Shown: positions 23,884 through 35,326 of the stretch, piece by piece | Layout: each line of letters starts with the position of its first letter | How positions within the stretch are numbered: position 1 is the first letter of the stretch | Assembly (NCBI RefSeq): GCF_900188185.1 | Contig: NZ_FZPA01000003.1 | Location: 186,001 to 250,000, forward strand | Length of the DNA stretch: 64,000 nucleotides | Source of the DNA: Sphingopyxis indica | Lineage (GTDB): Bacteria > Pseudomonadota > Alphaproteobacteria > Sphingomonadales > Sphingomonadaceae | Reading direction: 5' to 3' | Program-made: the position numbers and the translations under genes | The notes under the pieces: model-generated | The model's input: only the letters and a program-made list of their open reading frames with translations | Told to the model about the DNA's origin: nothing | Database searches by the model: none

Positions 23884-25881
23884 CTAGAACCGCGCGCGAA
23901 GGCCGGCAGCGACCGCGCGGCGTTCGACCGGGTAATAGATTGCCGAAGCGTCGGTCGCGGCGATCACCGCGCCGATGTCACCGATCGCCTTCTTGCCGGT
24001 CAGGTTGCGCACATCGAGGAAGGCGTCGATGCTGCGGGTCACGCGCGCACCGGCGGTGAAGCCGAGCAGCACATAGCCCGGCGTGCGCACGGTGTTGCTG
24101 TAGTCGGCATAAGGCCCCTTCGGCACCCATTCGAAATTCGGCGCGATATGCAGCGCGTCGGTTCCGAGGCGCAGTTCGGCGCGGTAGACGTGGCGGGGCA
24201 CGACCGGAAGGCGGTTGTCGCCGAACTCGACGTCGCCCCGGAAACGGAAATTGCTGTAGCTATAGACCTGCCGCAGCCGCAGCCAATCGGTCGGCGCGAT
24301 TTCGACCGCAGCCTCGATCCCCTCGTGCCGCGTCTTGCCCGCGTTGAAGGTCGAGGCGGGAATGTCGGCGCTCACCGTATATTGCAGCAGCTCGTTCTTC
24401 ACATCGGCGCGATAGAGCGAGAGGTCCCAGCTCAGCATCCCCGCCTGCCCGCGCGTCCCGATCTCCGCCGTCCAGGCGGACTGCGCGTCGAGCGGCACGA
24501 AGGTCGATACCTGCGCAAGCTCGATGAAGCCGGGGAATTCGGCCGAGCGGCTGTAATTGCCATAGACTTGCACGCCCGCCACGGGCTCGAACAACAGCCC
24601 GAACTTCGGCGAGAAGCTGTCGAAATCGGCGCGGCCATAGTTGTCCACTACGCCGCCCGCGAAGCCGTTGAACGTCTCGTGCTGCTCGCGCATCCCGTCG
24701 GCATAGATGCCGCCTGCGATCAGCGAGAGTGTCTCGACCGGCTTGAAGCGCAGCTCGCCATAGAGGGTCGCGGTGCGCGCATCCTGCTTCGCGTCGAAGG
24801 TCCTGGCGCCGCGCTTTCCGGCATTGTTGACGAAACGCTTCGAATTGACGTCGCCGACGCGCAGCTCGCCACCCAGCGTCGCCTCGACCGGTCCGCCTGC
24901 ATAGTCGAGGCGGACATAGCCGCCGCGGTCGACGCTCTTTTGATCGACGAGCTGGAAGATCGGGTGATAGAGCGACTTGGCGTTCAGAAAGACCCCGACG
25001 TCGAGCTTCGCCCGCCCGAAATCGAAGCTGGTGCGGTTCTGGAGCCGCAGCGATTCGATGTCGCGCGCCTGATCGCCCGCGGCGCTGCCCGCATTGGCCT
25101 GACGCGGCGTGGTCAACGCCTCGTCATAGGTCAGCGCACCGGGAAGCTGCTGATCGATATTATTGTAGCTCGCATAGAGGCGCGTCGTGATCCGGTCGGT
25201 CAGCTGCATCCCGACATTGCCGTGGAAGCGCAGGCTGTGGCGCTGCGCATGGTCGCGGTCGCCGTCCGACGTGTCGGCGCTGACGGCGCCCCACGCATCG
25301 ACGCGATCGCTCGCGACGCCCGCCGACACGAGGCCGCGAACACTGTCGAAGCTGCCGGCGTCGCCGCGCAGATAGACGCCCCCGGCGGTGCGTCCGGTCG
25401 GCGTCACGCCATTGATCGCGCCGCCGAGCGTCCCCGAACCGAAGCGGAGCGCATTGGCGCCGCGATAGACTTCGAGATGGTCGAAGAAGATCGGTTCGAG
25501 TTCCTGAAAATCGCCATTGTCGTCGGCGAGGTTGATCGGCACGCCGTCCTGGAGCAGCGTGATCCCGCGCATATGATAGCCGCGCGAGAGGCCCGAGCCG
25601 CGGATCGCGATGCGCACCTCCTGCCCGAAGCGCGGCTGGAGATAGACGCCGGGCGAGAAAGCGAGCGTGTCGCGCAGCGAGACGATCGACTTGTCGGCAT
25701 AATCTTCATGGGCGACGACGTCGGTGCCGCCGGGGGTCTTGTCGGCACGCGCTTCGGCGGCGTCGGTTTCGCCGGGCGCGGTGACGATGATCGTGCGGTC
25801 GGCGTCTGCGGCATCGGCCGCCGCGGGCATGGCAAGGGCGAGCGCCAGCAGGGGCGCCGCGCGGGTCACTTCGGTTTTCAT
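23884..25881 (-). CDS. TonB-dependent outer-membrane receptor
   Basis: 665 residues. A signal peptide (APLLALALAMPAAADA) is followed by a plug domain with RIAIRGSGLSRGYHMRGITLLQDGVPIN and RGANALRFGSGTLGGAINGVTP, then a 22-strand-type barrel ending in AAGLRARF with the terminal Phe. A canonical TonB box is not obvious; RTIIVTAPGE at about residue 30 is the candidate. It follows a DUF2946 gene, as in some copper-receptor loci (OprC/NosA type), so copper is a plausible ligand, but this is inferred. Confidence 0.88.
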   Translation of the reverse strand: MKTEVTRAAPLLALALAMPAAADAADADRTIIVTAPGETDAAEARADKTPGGTDVVAHEDYADKSIVSLRDTLAFSPGVYLQPRFGQEVRIAIRGSGLSRGYHMRGITLLQDGVPINLADDNGDFQELEPIFFDHLEVYRGANALRFGSGTLGGAINGVTPTGRTAGGVYLRGDAGSFDSVRGLVSAGVASDRVDAWGAVSADTSDGDRDHAQRHSLRFHGNVGMQLTDRITTRLYASYNNIDQQLPGALTYDEALTTPRQANAGSAAGDQARDIESLRLQNRTSFDFGRAKLDVGVFLNAKSLYHPIFQLVDQKSVDRGGYVRLDYAGGPVEATLGGELRVGDVNSKRFVNNAGKRGARTFDAKQDARTATLYGELRFKPVETLSLIAGGIYADGMREQHETFNGFAGGVVDNYGRADFDSFSPKFGLLFEPVAGVQVYGNYSRSAEFPGFIELAQVSTFVPLDAQSAWTAEIGTRGQAGMLSWDLSLYRADVKNELLQYTVSADIPASTFNAGKTRHEGIEAAVEIAPTDWLRLRQVYSYSNFRFRGDVEFGDNRLPVVPRHVYRAELRLGTDALHIAPNFEWVPKGPYADYSNTVRTPGYVLLGFTAGARVTRSIDAFLDVRNLTGKKAIGDIGAVIAATDASAIYYPVERRAVAAGLRARF

Positions 25882-25955
25882 ATTTAATCCTTCGCATGGA
25901 ATACAGGTGCGGACCGGCGCACGCGGGACTGCGTGGCCGGCCGGTCAGGCTGGAT

Positions 25956-26345
25956 TCAGGCGAAGGCGGGTGGTCCGGTGCTCGGCGGCAGCGGCGACGC
26001 GGCGCCCGGCGCGAAGCCGAACAGCGCCGCCGGCGCCGGCGCGGGCATCGCGAGCGCGAGCATCGGCGGCAGGACCGGCGTGCCGGGCACGATCGGCGCC
26101 ACCGCCAGCGCGCCCCATGGGCAATGCTGGGTCTTCGACGCCTCGTGATCGCCGCTCTTTTCGAGCGGGATGGTCAAGGTGGCGCCGGGGTTCGCCGGGT
26201 CCGAACAGACGCGCACGGTGATCGACCCGCTCGCATCGCTCTCGATCATCCAGCCCGGCGCGACGAAGGTGCGCGCCGCGAGCGCCAGCAGCACGGGAAG
26301 CAGCAGCAGGATGCCGGGACGGCGCAAGGCGGCGAGGATGCCCAC
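25956..26345 (-). CDS. DUF2946-like secreted protein
   Basis: About 129 residues. The N-terminal hydrophobic stretch (RRPGILLLLPVLLALAARTF) is a signal or anchor. The middle has RVCSDPANPGATLTIPLEK and THCPWG-like KTQHCPWGALA, the pattern of DUF2946, a family often next to copper genes. The C-terminus is Ala/Pro-rich. The GTG at 26345, nine bases after AAGGGG, is the preferred start; a TTG at MRRPG is the alternative. It lies 74 bp upstream of the TonB receptor on the same strand. Confidence 0.65.
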   Translation of the reverse strand: MGILAALRRPGILLLLPVLLALAARTFVAPGWMIESDASGSITVRVCSDPANPGATLTIPLEKSGDHEASKTQHCPWGALAVAPIVPGTPVLPPMLALAMPAPAPAALFGFAPGAASPLPPSTGPPAFA

Positions 26346-26440
26346 GGAAGCGCCCCTTATGGCGCACGCTACCGCCTGACAAGCGGACAAATCGTCCCAT
26401 TCAGAGCAATCGTATAAGGCTTTGCTCCTTCCCAGCCCTT

Positions 26441-26695
26441 CGTCATGCTGAACTTGTTTCAGCATCCATGGCCCATCCTTTGAACAAGCGCCGCGAAGCT
26501 AGAAAGGGCAGACCATGGACCCTGAAACAAGTTGGCGAATAATCCCTTCGCATCCGTATTCTGGATATCGTCATTGCGAGCGAAGCGAAGCAATCCAGAG
26601 CGGTTTACGCACACTCTGGATTGCTTCGCTTCGCTCGCAATGACAGGGCATATGGATGCAATAGGGATAATCGCCAGACAAGTTCAGGGTGACGA
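26441..26695. repeat. Family F palindrome interrupted by another element
   Basis: The left arm, CGTCATGCTGAACTTGTTTC followed by AGCATCCATGG (26441-26471), pairs with a right arm starting ATGGACCCTGAAACAAGTT, which is broken at 26533 and resumes at 26685 with CAGGGTGACG. Joined, the right arm is the expected complement of the left, with compensating changes in each small hairpin. The interrupting DNA is the 142-bp segment 26534-26675. This fills the gap between the DUF2946 gene and the following hydroxylase gene. Confidence 0.85.
26534..26675. mobile_element. 142-bp non-coding insertion with terminal inverted repeats and near-perfect 9-bp flanking duplication
   Basis: The ends GGCGAATAATCCC and GGGATAATCGCC are imperfect inverted repeats extending about 26 bp. 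The inserted DNA is flanked by AAACAAGTT (26525-26533) and AGACAAGTT (26676-26684), 8 of 9 identical, as expected for a target-site duplication. Its core 26570-26644 is the family D palindrome (31-bp perfect arms, loop CGGTTTACGCACA) also found between modA and modB. It has no coding capacity, so any movement would need a transposase from elsewhere. Confidence 0.75.
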
Positions 26696-26737
26696 GACAG
26701 GGGGTGCGGCGAGATCCTATGCGATTGCCCTGGCGCC

Positions 26738-27907
26738 CTATTCGGCCGGCGCCCCGTCGGTCTTCTTTCCCGTGCGCGTCCACGGATAGAGGAATTGGCC
26801 GGCATAGTTTTTCGGAACATCTTCGGGGATGCCGTAATTTTCGGGCCAGCGATCCTTGGGCAGATGAAAGGTGCCGAACAGCTTGTCGAGGAAGGGGAAG
26901 TGGATCGCGAAATTGACGTCGAACGCCTCGCGTTCGAGCCCGTGGTGCCAATGGTGGAAGCGCGGGGTCGCGAGCCAGTGGCCGAGCCGGTTGAAATTGC
27001 CCCCGACATTGGCGTGGAGCAGCGACGACCAGACATAGACGAAGCCGATATAGGCCTGCATCACCGACGGGCTGAACCCGAGCGTGAACAGCGGCAGCGA
27101 GGTGATCGAGCGCAAGAGGATGATTTCGACAAAATGCATCCGCGACCCCGCGAGCCAGTCCATCGACTTCGCGCTGTGATGGATCGCGTGGAAGCCCCAA
27201 AGGAAAGGGAAGCGGTGGAAGCTGCGGTGGAACCAATATTGCACGAAATCCGACGCGACGAGCACGATCGCGAACTGCACCACCCACGGCAGCGACGCGA
27301 CCCCGGCGCGGAACGCCGCCCAGCTACTCGTATGGTCGTTGACGAACGCCTGCGGCGCGAGCGCGAGGAAGCCCAGCACCTGCACGAACATCGTGCTGAC
27401 GAGATAGTAGAACAGGTCCTCGCGCCATTCGGTGCGGAAGAGCCGCTGCGCGCGGCGATGCGGAAAAGCGCGTTCCAATGGCGCGAACATGAAGCCGGTG
27501 ACGAGCAGGTTCACGACGAAGAAGTCGAGCCCGAAGAAAATCCCCCAGTCGCGCGTCTCGGCGGGCTGGACGTTCGCCCCGCCCATCAGCGCGGCGGCGA
27601 GACCGATCATCAGCGCGGTGAGCCCGAGTATCTTGCGCGGACGCAGCAGCAGGCTGAGCAGCGACAGGCCGTAACTCGCGAGCAGGACGAGATGCACCGC
27701 GCCGCGAAAGCCGGTCCAGCCCTTGACCACTTCGAGCTCGGGGGTCGCGAACCAGTCGGGAAAGCGCAGCGCGACGACCATGAAGAAACCGCTGATCGCG
27801 AACAGCAGCGCGAAGAAGCCCGACAGCCACCCGCTCCCGAACCGCCGCACCTCGGTGTGCGATTCGAGGTCGCGCATCAGATTTTGCAGATAGTCGCGTT
27901 TCGCCAT
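26738..27907 (-). CDS. Sterol desaturase / fatty acid hydroxylase family protein, larger form
   Basis: 389-residue membrane protein. The di-iron His motifs are YWFHRSFHRF, GFHAIHHSAK and RFHHWHHGLE. There are about seven hydrophobic segments, including an extra N-terminal block (residues 25-110) absent from the shorter paralogue at 22934. The C-terminus (PKNYAGQFLYPWTRTGKK) is soluble. Substrate unknown; relatives act on fatty acids, sterols or carotenoids. It is not closely similar to its neighbour, so recent duplication is unlikely. Confidence 0.87.
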   Translation of the reverse strand: MAKRDYLQNLMRDLESHTEVRRFGSGWLSGFFALLFAISGFFMVVALRFPDWFATPELEVVKGWTGFRGAVHLVLLASYGLSLLSLLLRPRKILGLTALMIGLAAALMGGANVQPAETRDWGIFFGLDFFVVNLLVTGFMFAPLERAFPHRRAQRLFRTEWREDLFYYLVSTMFVQVLGFLALAPQAFVNDHTSSWAAFRAGVASLPWVVQFAIVLVASDFVQYWFHRSFHRFPFLWGFHAIHHSAKSMDWLAGSRMHFVEIILLRSITSLPLFTLGFSPSVMQAYIGFVYVWSSLLHANVGGNFNRLGHWLATPRFHHWHHGLEREAFDVNFAIHFPFLDKLFGTFHLPKDRWPENYGIPEDVPKNYAGQFLYPWTRTGKKTDGAPAE

Positions 27908-27925
27908 TTGCGCCGTCCCTCACCA

Positions 27926-28002
27926 TCGTCATGCCGGACTTGATCCGGCATCCATTTCCGCCCCCCGCGCCGTGGACCCCGGATCAAGTCCGGGGTGACG
28001 AG
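27926..28002. repeat. Family F palindrome between hydroxylase gene and ligA
   Basis: About 77 bp: CGTCATGCCGGACTTGATCC on the left and GGATCAAGTCCGGGGTGACGA on the right, each containing its own small hairpin. It is homologous to the split copy at 26441-26695, with paired substitutions that keep both hairpins. It lies just before the ligA stop on the downstream side and can act as its terminator. Confidence 0.87.
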
Positions 28003-28009
28003 CTAAAAT

Positions 28010-30977
<2,968 letters not shown>

Positions 30978-30981
<4 letters not shown>

Positions 30982-31340
30982 GTTCCGTCGTCGGGATAAA
31001 ATTCGCTTGTCACGACGATCTCGCCGACAATGGCGGCGTTGAAATTATCCAGATCCTCTGCGGGGATCCAATATTCCTGATGCGCGCGTCCGCCCGCTGT
31101 CTCGACCGCATAGCCATCCAGATAGGACTTCAGAACCTCGAACCGAGTGACATAGCCGCTGCCGCTCGCGCGGACGTTCCAATCGCGCGCGATTTTGATC
31201 GCATATTCTTCGGTCGTCACGGGGTAGAAAATTGGCTGCTCGGGCAATCGGGGCGGAAAGGCTCGCATGCCGCTATCGCGGATCAGGGCAAGTTCCTCAG
31301 GACCGACCGGCCGCCACAACGTGATGGTCGCCTCGCTCAC
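30978..31340 (-). CDS. Small conserved protein annotated elsewhere as 'ADP-ribosylation/crystallin J1'
   Basis: 120 residues. The pattern ITLWRPVGPEELALI, FPPRLPEQPIFYPVTTEEYAIKIARDWN, GYVTRFEV and EYWIPAEDLDNFNAAIVGEI matches a widespread uncharacterised bacterial family carrying that label. The protein is far too short for a full ADP-ribosyl-hydrolase domain, so the label should not be read as a function. It starts with GTG at 31340, overlapping the recN TGA (GTGA), and ends overlapping the acetyltransferase start. Confidence 0.7.
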
Positions 31341-33007
31341 CCCACGACCTCCAGCAACCGCTCCGCCTGCGCGCGAGCCTCCTCGGTGACCTCCGTCCCC
31401 GAGAGCATCCGCGCGATTTCCTCGCGCCGCCCCGCATCGTCGAGCGCGCGGACGCCGGTGCGGGTGACGGTGCCCTCGCTCGACTTGGCGATGACGAAAT
31501 GCGCCGCGCCCTTCGCCGCGACCTGCGGGCTGTGGGTCACGGCGAGCAATTGCTTGCCCGCGCCGGCGAGCCGCGCCAACCGTTCGCCGATCGCGCTCGC
31601 GACCGCGCCGCCGACACCGCGGTCGATTTCGTCGAAGATGATCGTGTCGGCCCCGCCCTCTTCGGCGAGCGCGACCTTGAGCGCGAGGATGAAGCGCGAC
31701 AGTTCGCCGCCGCTCGCGATCCTGGCGAGCGGCGCGAAGGGCGCGCCGGGGTTGGTCGAAATCAGGAACTCAACGCGGTCCATCCCGTCGGGACCCCAGC
31801 GCTCGGCGGGCAGCGGCTCCACGAGTGTCTGGAAGCGCGCCGCATCGAGCTTCAGCGGCGCCAGTTCGCCCGCGACCGCGGCGTCGAGCCGCGCTGCCGC
31901 CTTCGTGCGCTGGTTCGACAGCGCGGTCGCGGCGTGGGTATAGGCCGCCGCGGTGTCGCGCACCGCCGCCTCAAGCTTCGCGAGCCCCGCGCTGCCGCCC
32001 TCGATCGCGTCGAGCCGCGCGGCAAGGTCGCCGGCGAGCTGCGGCAGTTCGTCGGGCTGGACGCCGTGCTTGCGCGCCAGCGCACGCAGTTCGAACAATC
32101 GCGTCTCGGCCGCTTCGAGCCGTTCGGGGTCATATTCCATCGCGCGCGCCGCTTCGTTGAGCTTCGCCTCGGCCTCGTCGGCGTCGATGATCGCGCGGTC
32201 GAGGTTCGCGAGCGCTTCGGCGAGCAGCGGATGATCGCCTGCGAGCCGGTCGAGCCGCCGCGCCGCGCCGCGCAATAACGCCGGGCCGCCTTCGCTGCCG
32301 TCGAAGGCTTCAAGGATCGTCGCAAGGTCGCCGGCGATCCGCTCGCCCTTCTGCATCGACGCGCGCGCCTCGGCGAGTTCGGCTTCCTCGCCCGGCTGGG
32401 GGGCGAGCGCCTGCAATTCGGCGACGCAATGTTCGAGCCATTCGCGGTCGCGCTCGGCTTCGTCGAGCGCAGCCCTTGCCGCGGCGAGCCTTTCCTCGGC
32501 GGCGCGCCACGCGCCATGCGCCGCCGCGACCGCGCCGGTGTCGGCGCGCGCATAGGCGTCGAGGAGCGCGCGGTGCCCCGCGGGCGCGAGCAGGCCGCGA
32601 TCGTCGTGCTGGCCATGGATTTCGACCAGATGCCCGCCGACCTCGCGCAGCAGCGCCGCCGAGCAGGGCTGATCGTTCAGAAAGGCGCGGCTGCCGCCAT
32701 CGGCCTTGAGCGTGCGGCGGATCAGCAGCGGTTCGCCCGCTTCGAGCGAAATATCGTTGTCGGCGAGCAGCGCCGCGAGCGGGGTGCCGGGCGCGGGCGC
32801 CGCAAAGCTCGCCGTCACCTGCGCCTTGTCGGCCCCCTGCCGCACCAGCCCGGTGTCGGCGCGCATCCCGAGCGCGAGGCCGAGCGCGTCGAGCAGGATC
32901 GACTTGCCCGCCCCCGTCTCACCGGTGAGCACGCCGAGCCCTGCCTCGAAATCGAGGTCGAGCCGTTCGATCAGCACGATATTGGCGATGGACAGGGCGG
33001 TCAGCAC
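31337..33007 (-). CDS. recN: DNA repair protein RecN
   Basis: SMC-like ATPase of 556 residues acting early in double-strand-break repair. The N-terminal Walker A is GVLTGETGAGKSILLDALGLALG. A long coiled-coil spans about residues 150-370 (rich in Ala/Glu/Arg). The C-terminal ABC signature is IASGGELSRFILALKVAL and Walker B is TIIFDEIDRGVGG, followed by LAVTHSPQVAA. The start is a GTG at 33007 (MLTALSIANIVLIERLDL). It is the first gene of a recN-GTGA-ATGA-ligA operon. Confidence 0.94.
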   Translation of the reverse strand: MLTALSIANIVLIERLDLDFEAGLGVLTGETGAGKSILLDALGLALGMRADTGLVRQGADKAQVTASFAAPAPGTPLAALLADNDISLEAGEPLLIRRTLKADGGSRAFLNDQPCSAALLREVGGHLVEIHGQHDDRGLLAPAGHRALLDAYARADTGAVAAAHGAWRAAEERLAAARAALDEAERDREWLEHCVAELQALAPQPGEEAELAEARASMQKGERIAGDLATILEAFDGSEGGPALLRGAARRLDRLAGDHPLLAEALANLDRAIIDADEAEAKLNEAARAMEYDPERLEAAETRLFELRALARKHGVQPDELPQLAGDLAARLDAIEGGSAGLAKLEAAVRDTAAAYTHAATALSNQRTKAAARLDAAVAGELAPLKLDAARFQTLVEPLPAERWGPDGMDRVEFLISTNPGAPFAPLARIASGGELSRFILALKVALAEEGGADTIIFDEIDRGVGGAVASAIGERLARLAGAGKQLLAVTHSPQVAAKGAAHFVIAKSSEGTVTRTGVRALDDAGRREEIARMLSGTEVTEEARAQAERLLEVVG

Positions 33008-33079
33008 GATTCGACCCTTACATTAGAACAAAGCGCGAATCTATTCGGGAGTGAAACTGTCAAGGCAGGATTTGGGACT

Positions 33080-33291
33080 GGCGCAGAGCTCGCAGAGACG
33101 TAGGGAAACAAGTTCACGCGGAGACGCGGAGACGCCGAGAGATGGCGCTTGCCGCGAAGCGGCTCTTCTCCTGCTGCGATGGCGACGAGGCTTGATTGGA
33201 AAAGATGGAGGGGCCTATCGGCCCTGATTCTCCGCGCCTCCGCGCCTCCGCGTGAACAAAAATCGCGGCGGCCTCTGCGAGCTCTGCGCGA
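33080..33291. repeat. About 210-bp imperfect palindromic element, family H
   Basis: The left part reads GCGCAGAGCTCGCAGAG and then TTCACGCGGAGACGCGGAGA. The right end carries CGCCTCCGCGTGAAC and CTCTGCGAGCTCTGCGCG, the imperfect complement over about 60 bp. The middle (33150-33235) is unpaired or weakly paired. It occupies nearly all of the gap between bamD (downstream) and recN. No coding capacity. Confidence 0.75.
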
Positions 33292-33314
33292 ATCTCCATT
33301 CCCGGCTGTCCGCC

Positions 33315-34109
33315 TCAGGCCGCGGGCGCGTGCTTCTGCATCAGCTCATAGGCGCGCTTGTACCATTTGCTGCCCGGATAGTTGGCGCCGAGCACGGCGG
33401 CCGACTTCTTCGCCTCCGACGGCACGCCGAGCGCGAGATAGCATTCGACGAGGCGATACAGCGCTTCGGGCGCGTGGCTCGTCGTCTGATATTTGTCGGT
33501 GACCTCGCGGAAGCGGATCGAGGCGGCGAGCCAGTTCGAACTGCGCTCGTAGAACCGGCCGATCTCCATCTCCTTGCCCGCGAGATGGTCGCGCACAAGG
33601 TCCATCTTGAGCCGCGCGTCGGCGGCGTAGCGCGTGTCGGGATAGCGGCGAATCACTTCGCCGAGCGCGGCTTGCGCCTGCAGCGTGATCTTCTGGTCGC
33701 GGGTGACGTCGCTGATCTGCTCATAATAGCTGAGCCCGATCAGATAATAGGCATAGGGCGCATCCTTGTTGCCCGGATGGATCGCAAGGAAGCGCTGCGC
33801 GGCTGCGATCGCCGGCGTATATTCGCGGTCCATATAATAGGAAAAGGCGCTCATCAGCTGCGCGCGGCGCGCCCAGGGCGAATAGGGATGCTGGCGCTCG
33901 ACCTCGTCGAACAGCGCGGCGGCGAGCTTGTACTGGCCGCGGTCGAGCCGGTCCTGCGCCGCGCGATAGAGGGTGCTGACGTCGCGCGCGACATAGCGCG
34001 TGTCCTTTTTCACCCCGCCGCCCCCGGCACAGGCCGCAAGCATGGGCGTCATCACAAGGGCTGCGGCGAGCAGGCGCACGGCGGCGCGCGGGTTAGTCCG
34101 GTCAGTCAT
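33315..34109 (-). CDS. bamD: Outer membrane assembly lipoprotein BamD
   Basis: Essential lipoprotein of the BAM complex that inserts beta-barrel proteins. 264 residues: signal ending MLAACAGGGG (lipobox Cys about 27), then tandem TPR repeats such as LYRAAQDRLDRGQYKLAAALFDEVERQHPYSPWARRAQL and ALYRLVECYLALGVPSEAKKSAAVLGANYPGSKWY. Length and repeat layout match alphaproteobacterial BamD/ComL. It is followed by a family H palindrome and preceded by no close co-directional gene except the cyclophilin 68 bp upstream. Confidence 0.93.
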   Translation of the reverse strand: MTDRTNPRAAVRLLAAALVMTPMLAACAGGGGVKKDTRYVARDVSTLYRAAQDRLDRGQYKLAAALFDEVERQHPYSPWARRAQLMSAFSYYMDREYTPAIAAAQRFLAIHPGNKDAPYAYYLIGLSYYEQISDVTRDQKITLQAQAALGEVIRRYPDTRYAADARLKMDLVRDHLAGKEMEIGRFYERSSNWLAASIRFREVTDKYQTTSHAPEALYRLVECYLALGVPSEAKKSAAVLGANYPGSKWYKRAYELMQKHAPAA

Positions 34110-34177
34110 GCGGGCGGTATAGCCACAGCGCGGATGAACGCAAAATAAATGATGGGCTGTTTCGGCGCTCTACCCTG

Positions 34178-34852
34178 CTATTGCGCCGGTGCGGCGGGCG
34201 ATGCCGCCTTGACCACGCAGCCCTGCGGCGGATTGGCGGGCGCGGGGACGCGGCGCGCGGTCCTGATCGTCACCATCGGATCGAGAATCTGCCCCTGCAT
34301 CGGCCCGTCGCCCGCGGTCGGCGATACGGGAGCGGCATAGATTTTCTCCGCCACCTCGCGGCCGCCGACGATCTCGCCGAACACCGCGAAGCCCGCCCCG
34401 TCGCCGCCCTGCGCATCGGCGTCGAAGCCCTTGATGTCGGAGAGCAGCAGAAAGAAGTCGGTCGTCGCATCGCCGGGGTTGAGCCGCGCCATCGACAGCG
34501 CGCCGTCGCAATTGGTGAGCCCCGTTTCGGTCGTCGGCTCGTGCGCGATCGGCGGAAAATTATTCGCCGCATTGCCGCGATTGCCCGCCTGGATCAGCTT
34601 GCTCGCGGGTCCCCAGCTGCGCGTCGAACGATAAAATACAAAGCCGTCCATGCGCTTGCTGTCGACATAGCGGAGGAAATTCTTCGCGGTGATCGGCGCG
34701 CGCTTGTCCTCGAGCCGCAGCGTGATCGTGCCGAGATCGGTATCGAGCGCGACATAGGGCCGCGTGTCGGGAGCGGCGGAGGGCGGCGGATCGGCCGCTG
34801 CGGCTGCGGGCTGGGCGGCGAGGGCGAGGAGCGGGAGAAGCATCGTGAACAT
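34178..34852 (-). CDS. Exported cyclophilin-type peptidyl-prolyl isomerase
   Basis: 224 residues. A signal peptide (MLLPLLALAAQPAAAAA) precedes a cyclophilin core: VALDTDLGTITLRLEDKRAPITAKNFLRYVD, then FYRSTRSW, IQAGNRGN, ARLNPGDATTDFFLLLSD and FAVFGEIVGG. The canonical catalytic FHR is replaced by VFYRSTRSW, which retains the arginine. Probably a periplasmic folding factor. The ATG at 34852 gives the signal peptide; an upstream TTG is possible but less natural. It is divergent from arsR. Confidence 0.85.
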   Translation of the reverse strand: MFTMLLPLLALAAQPAAAAADPPPSAAPDTRPYVALDTDLGTITLRLEDKRAPITAKNFLRYVDSKRMDGFVFYRSTRSWGPASKLIQAGNRGNAANNFPPIAHEPTTETGLTNCDGALSMARLNPGDATTDFFLLLSDIKGFDADAQGGDGAGFAVFGEIVGGREVAEKIYAAPVSPTAGDGPMQGQILDPMVTIRTARRVPAPANPPQGCVVKAASPAAPAQ

Positions 34853-34903
34853 GGGCAAGGCATAACCCAAAGGCGGCGGCGATGGCGACCCCTCTCCTTA
34901 TAT

Positions 34904-34959
34904 TCAACCTTTCGGTTGACAATAAGGCGCGAATCGCGAATATTAAACCTCATGGTTGA
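34904..34959. promoter_or_regulatory. arsR promoter with two ArsR-type operators
   Basis: Operator 1 is TCAACC-TTTC-GGTTGA (34904-34919). Operator 2 is TAAACC-TCAT-GGTTGA (34944-34959), with the same 6-4-6 spacing, centred 40 bp away. Operator 1 runs into a TTGACA at 34916-34921 that can serve as -35; an AATATT at 34939-34944 is the matching -10 with 17-bp spacing. Transcription would start at or next to the ATG at 34952, giving a leaderless mRNA. Operator 2 covers the start codon. Autorepression is inferred. Confidence 0.7.
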
Positions 34960-35326
34960 ACATGATTCGCTCCCCCTCGACACGATCTTCCACGCGCTCG
35001 GCGACGCGACGCGGCGCGCGATGCTCGGCGAGCTCGCCGCCGCACCGCGCAGCGTCGGCGAGCTCGCCGAGCCCTTCGCCATGTCGCTCGCGGCGGCGTC
35101 GAAGCATATCAAGGTGCTCGAAAAGGCGGGCCTCGTGCGCCGCGAGGTGCGCGGCCGCACGCATATGTGCAGCCTCGATCCGGCGCCCCTGATGACCGCA
35201 GACCAGTGGCTCGGCGTCTATCGCCGCTTCTGGACCGGCCGCCTCGACACCCTCGAGCAGCTGCTGCGCGCCGAGGATGCTCCGCGTCCCCCTAGAGCAG
35301 TTTTCGACCAATCTGGGTCGTCGTGA
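34952..35326 (+). CDS. ArsR-family repressor, C-terminus encoded by a repeat element
   Basis: 124-residue winged-helix protein of the ArsR subgroup that pairs with SRPBCC/AHSA1 genes: LDTIFHALGDATRRAMLGELAAAPRSVGELAEPFAMSLAAASKHIKVLEKAGLVRREVRGRTHMCSLDPAPL. No Cys pair for metal binding is present, so an organic ligand or the partner protein may be the signal. The last nine or so codons (AVFDQSGSS) and the TGA stop lie in the 272-bp element at 35293. The partner gene follows at 35603. Twin operators over its own promoter predict autoregulation. Confidence 0.88.
   Translation: MVEHDSLPLDTIFHALGDATRRAMLGELAAAPRSVGELAEPFAMSLAAASKHIKVLEKAGLVRREVRGRTHMCSLDPAPLMTADQWLGVYRRFWTGRLDTLEQLLRAEDAPRPPRAVFDQSGSS

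Noticed and set aside
23884-25881. Siderophore receptor assignment
   Set aside because: Plug and barrel features do not specify the ligand, and no siderophore or Fur-box context was seen.
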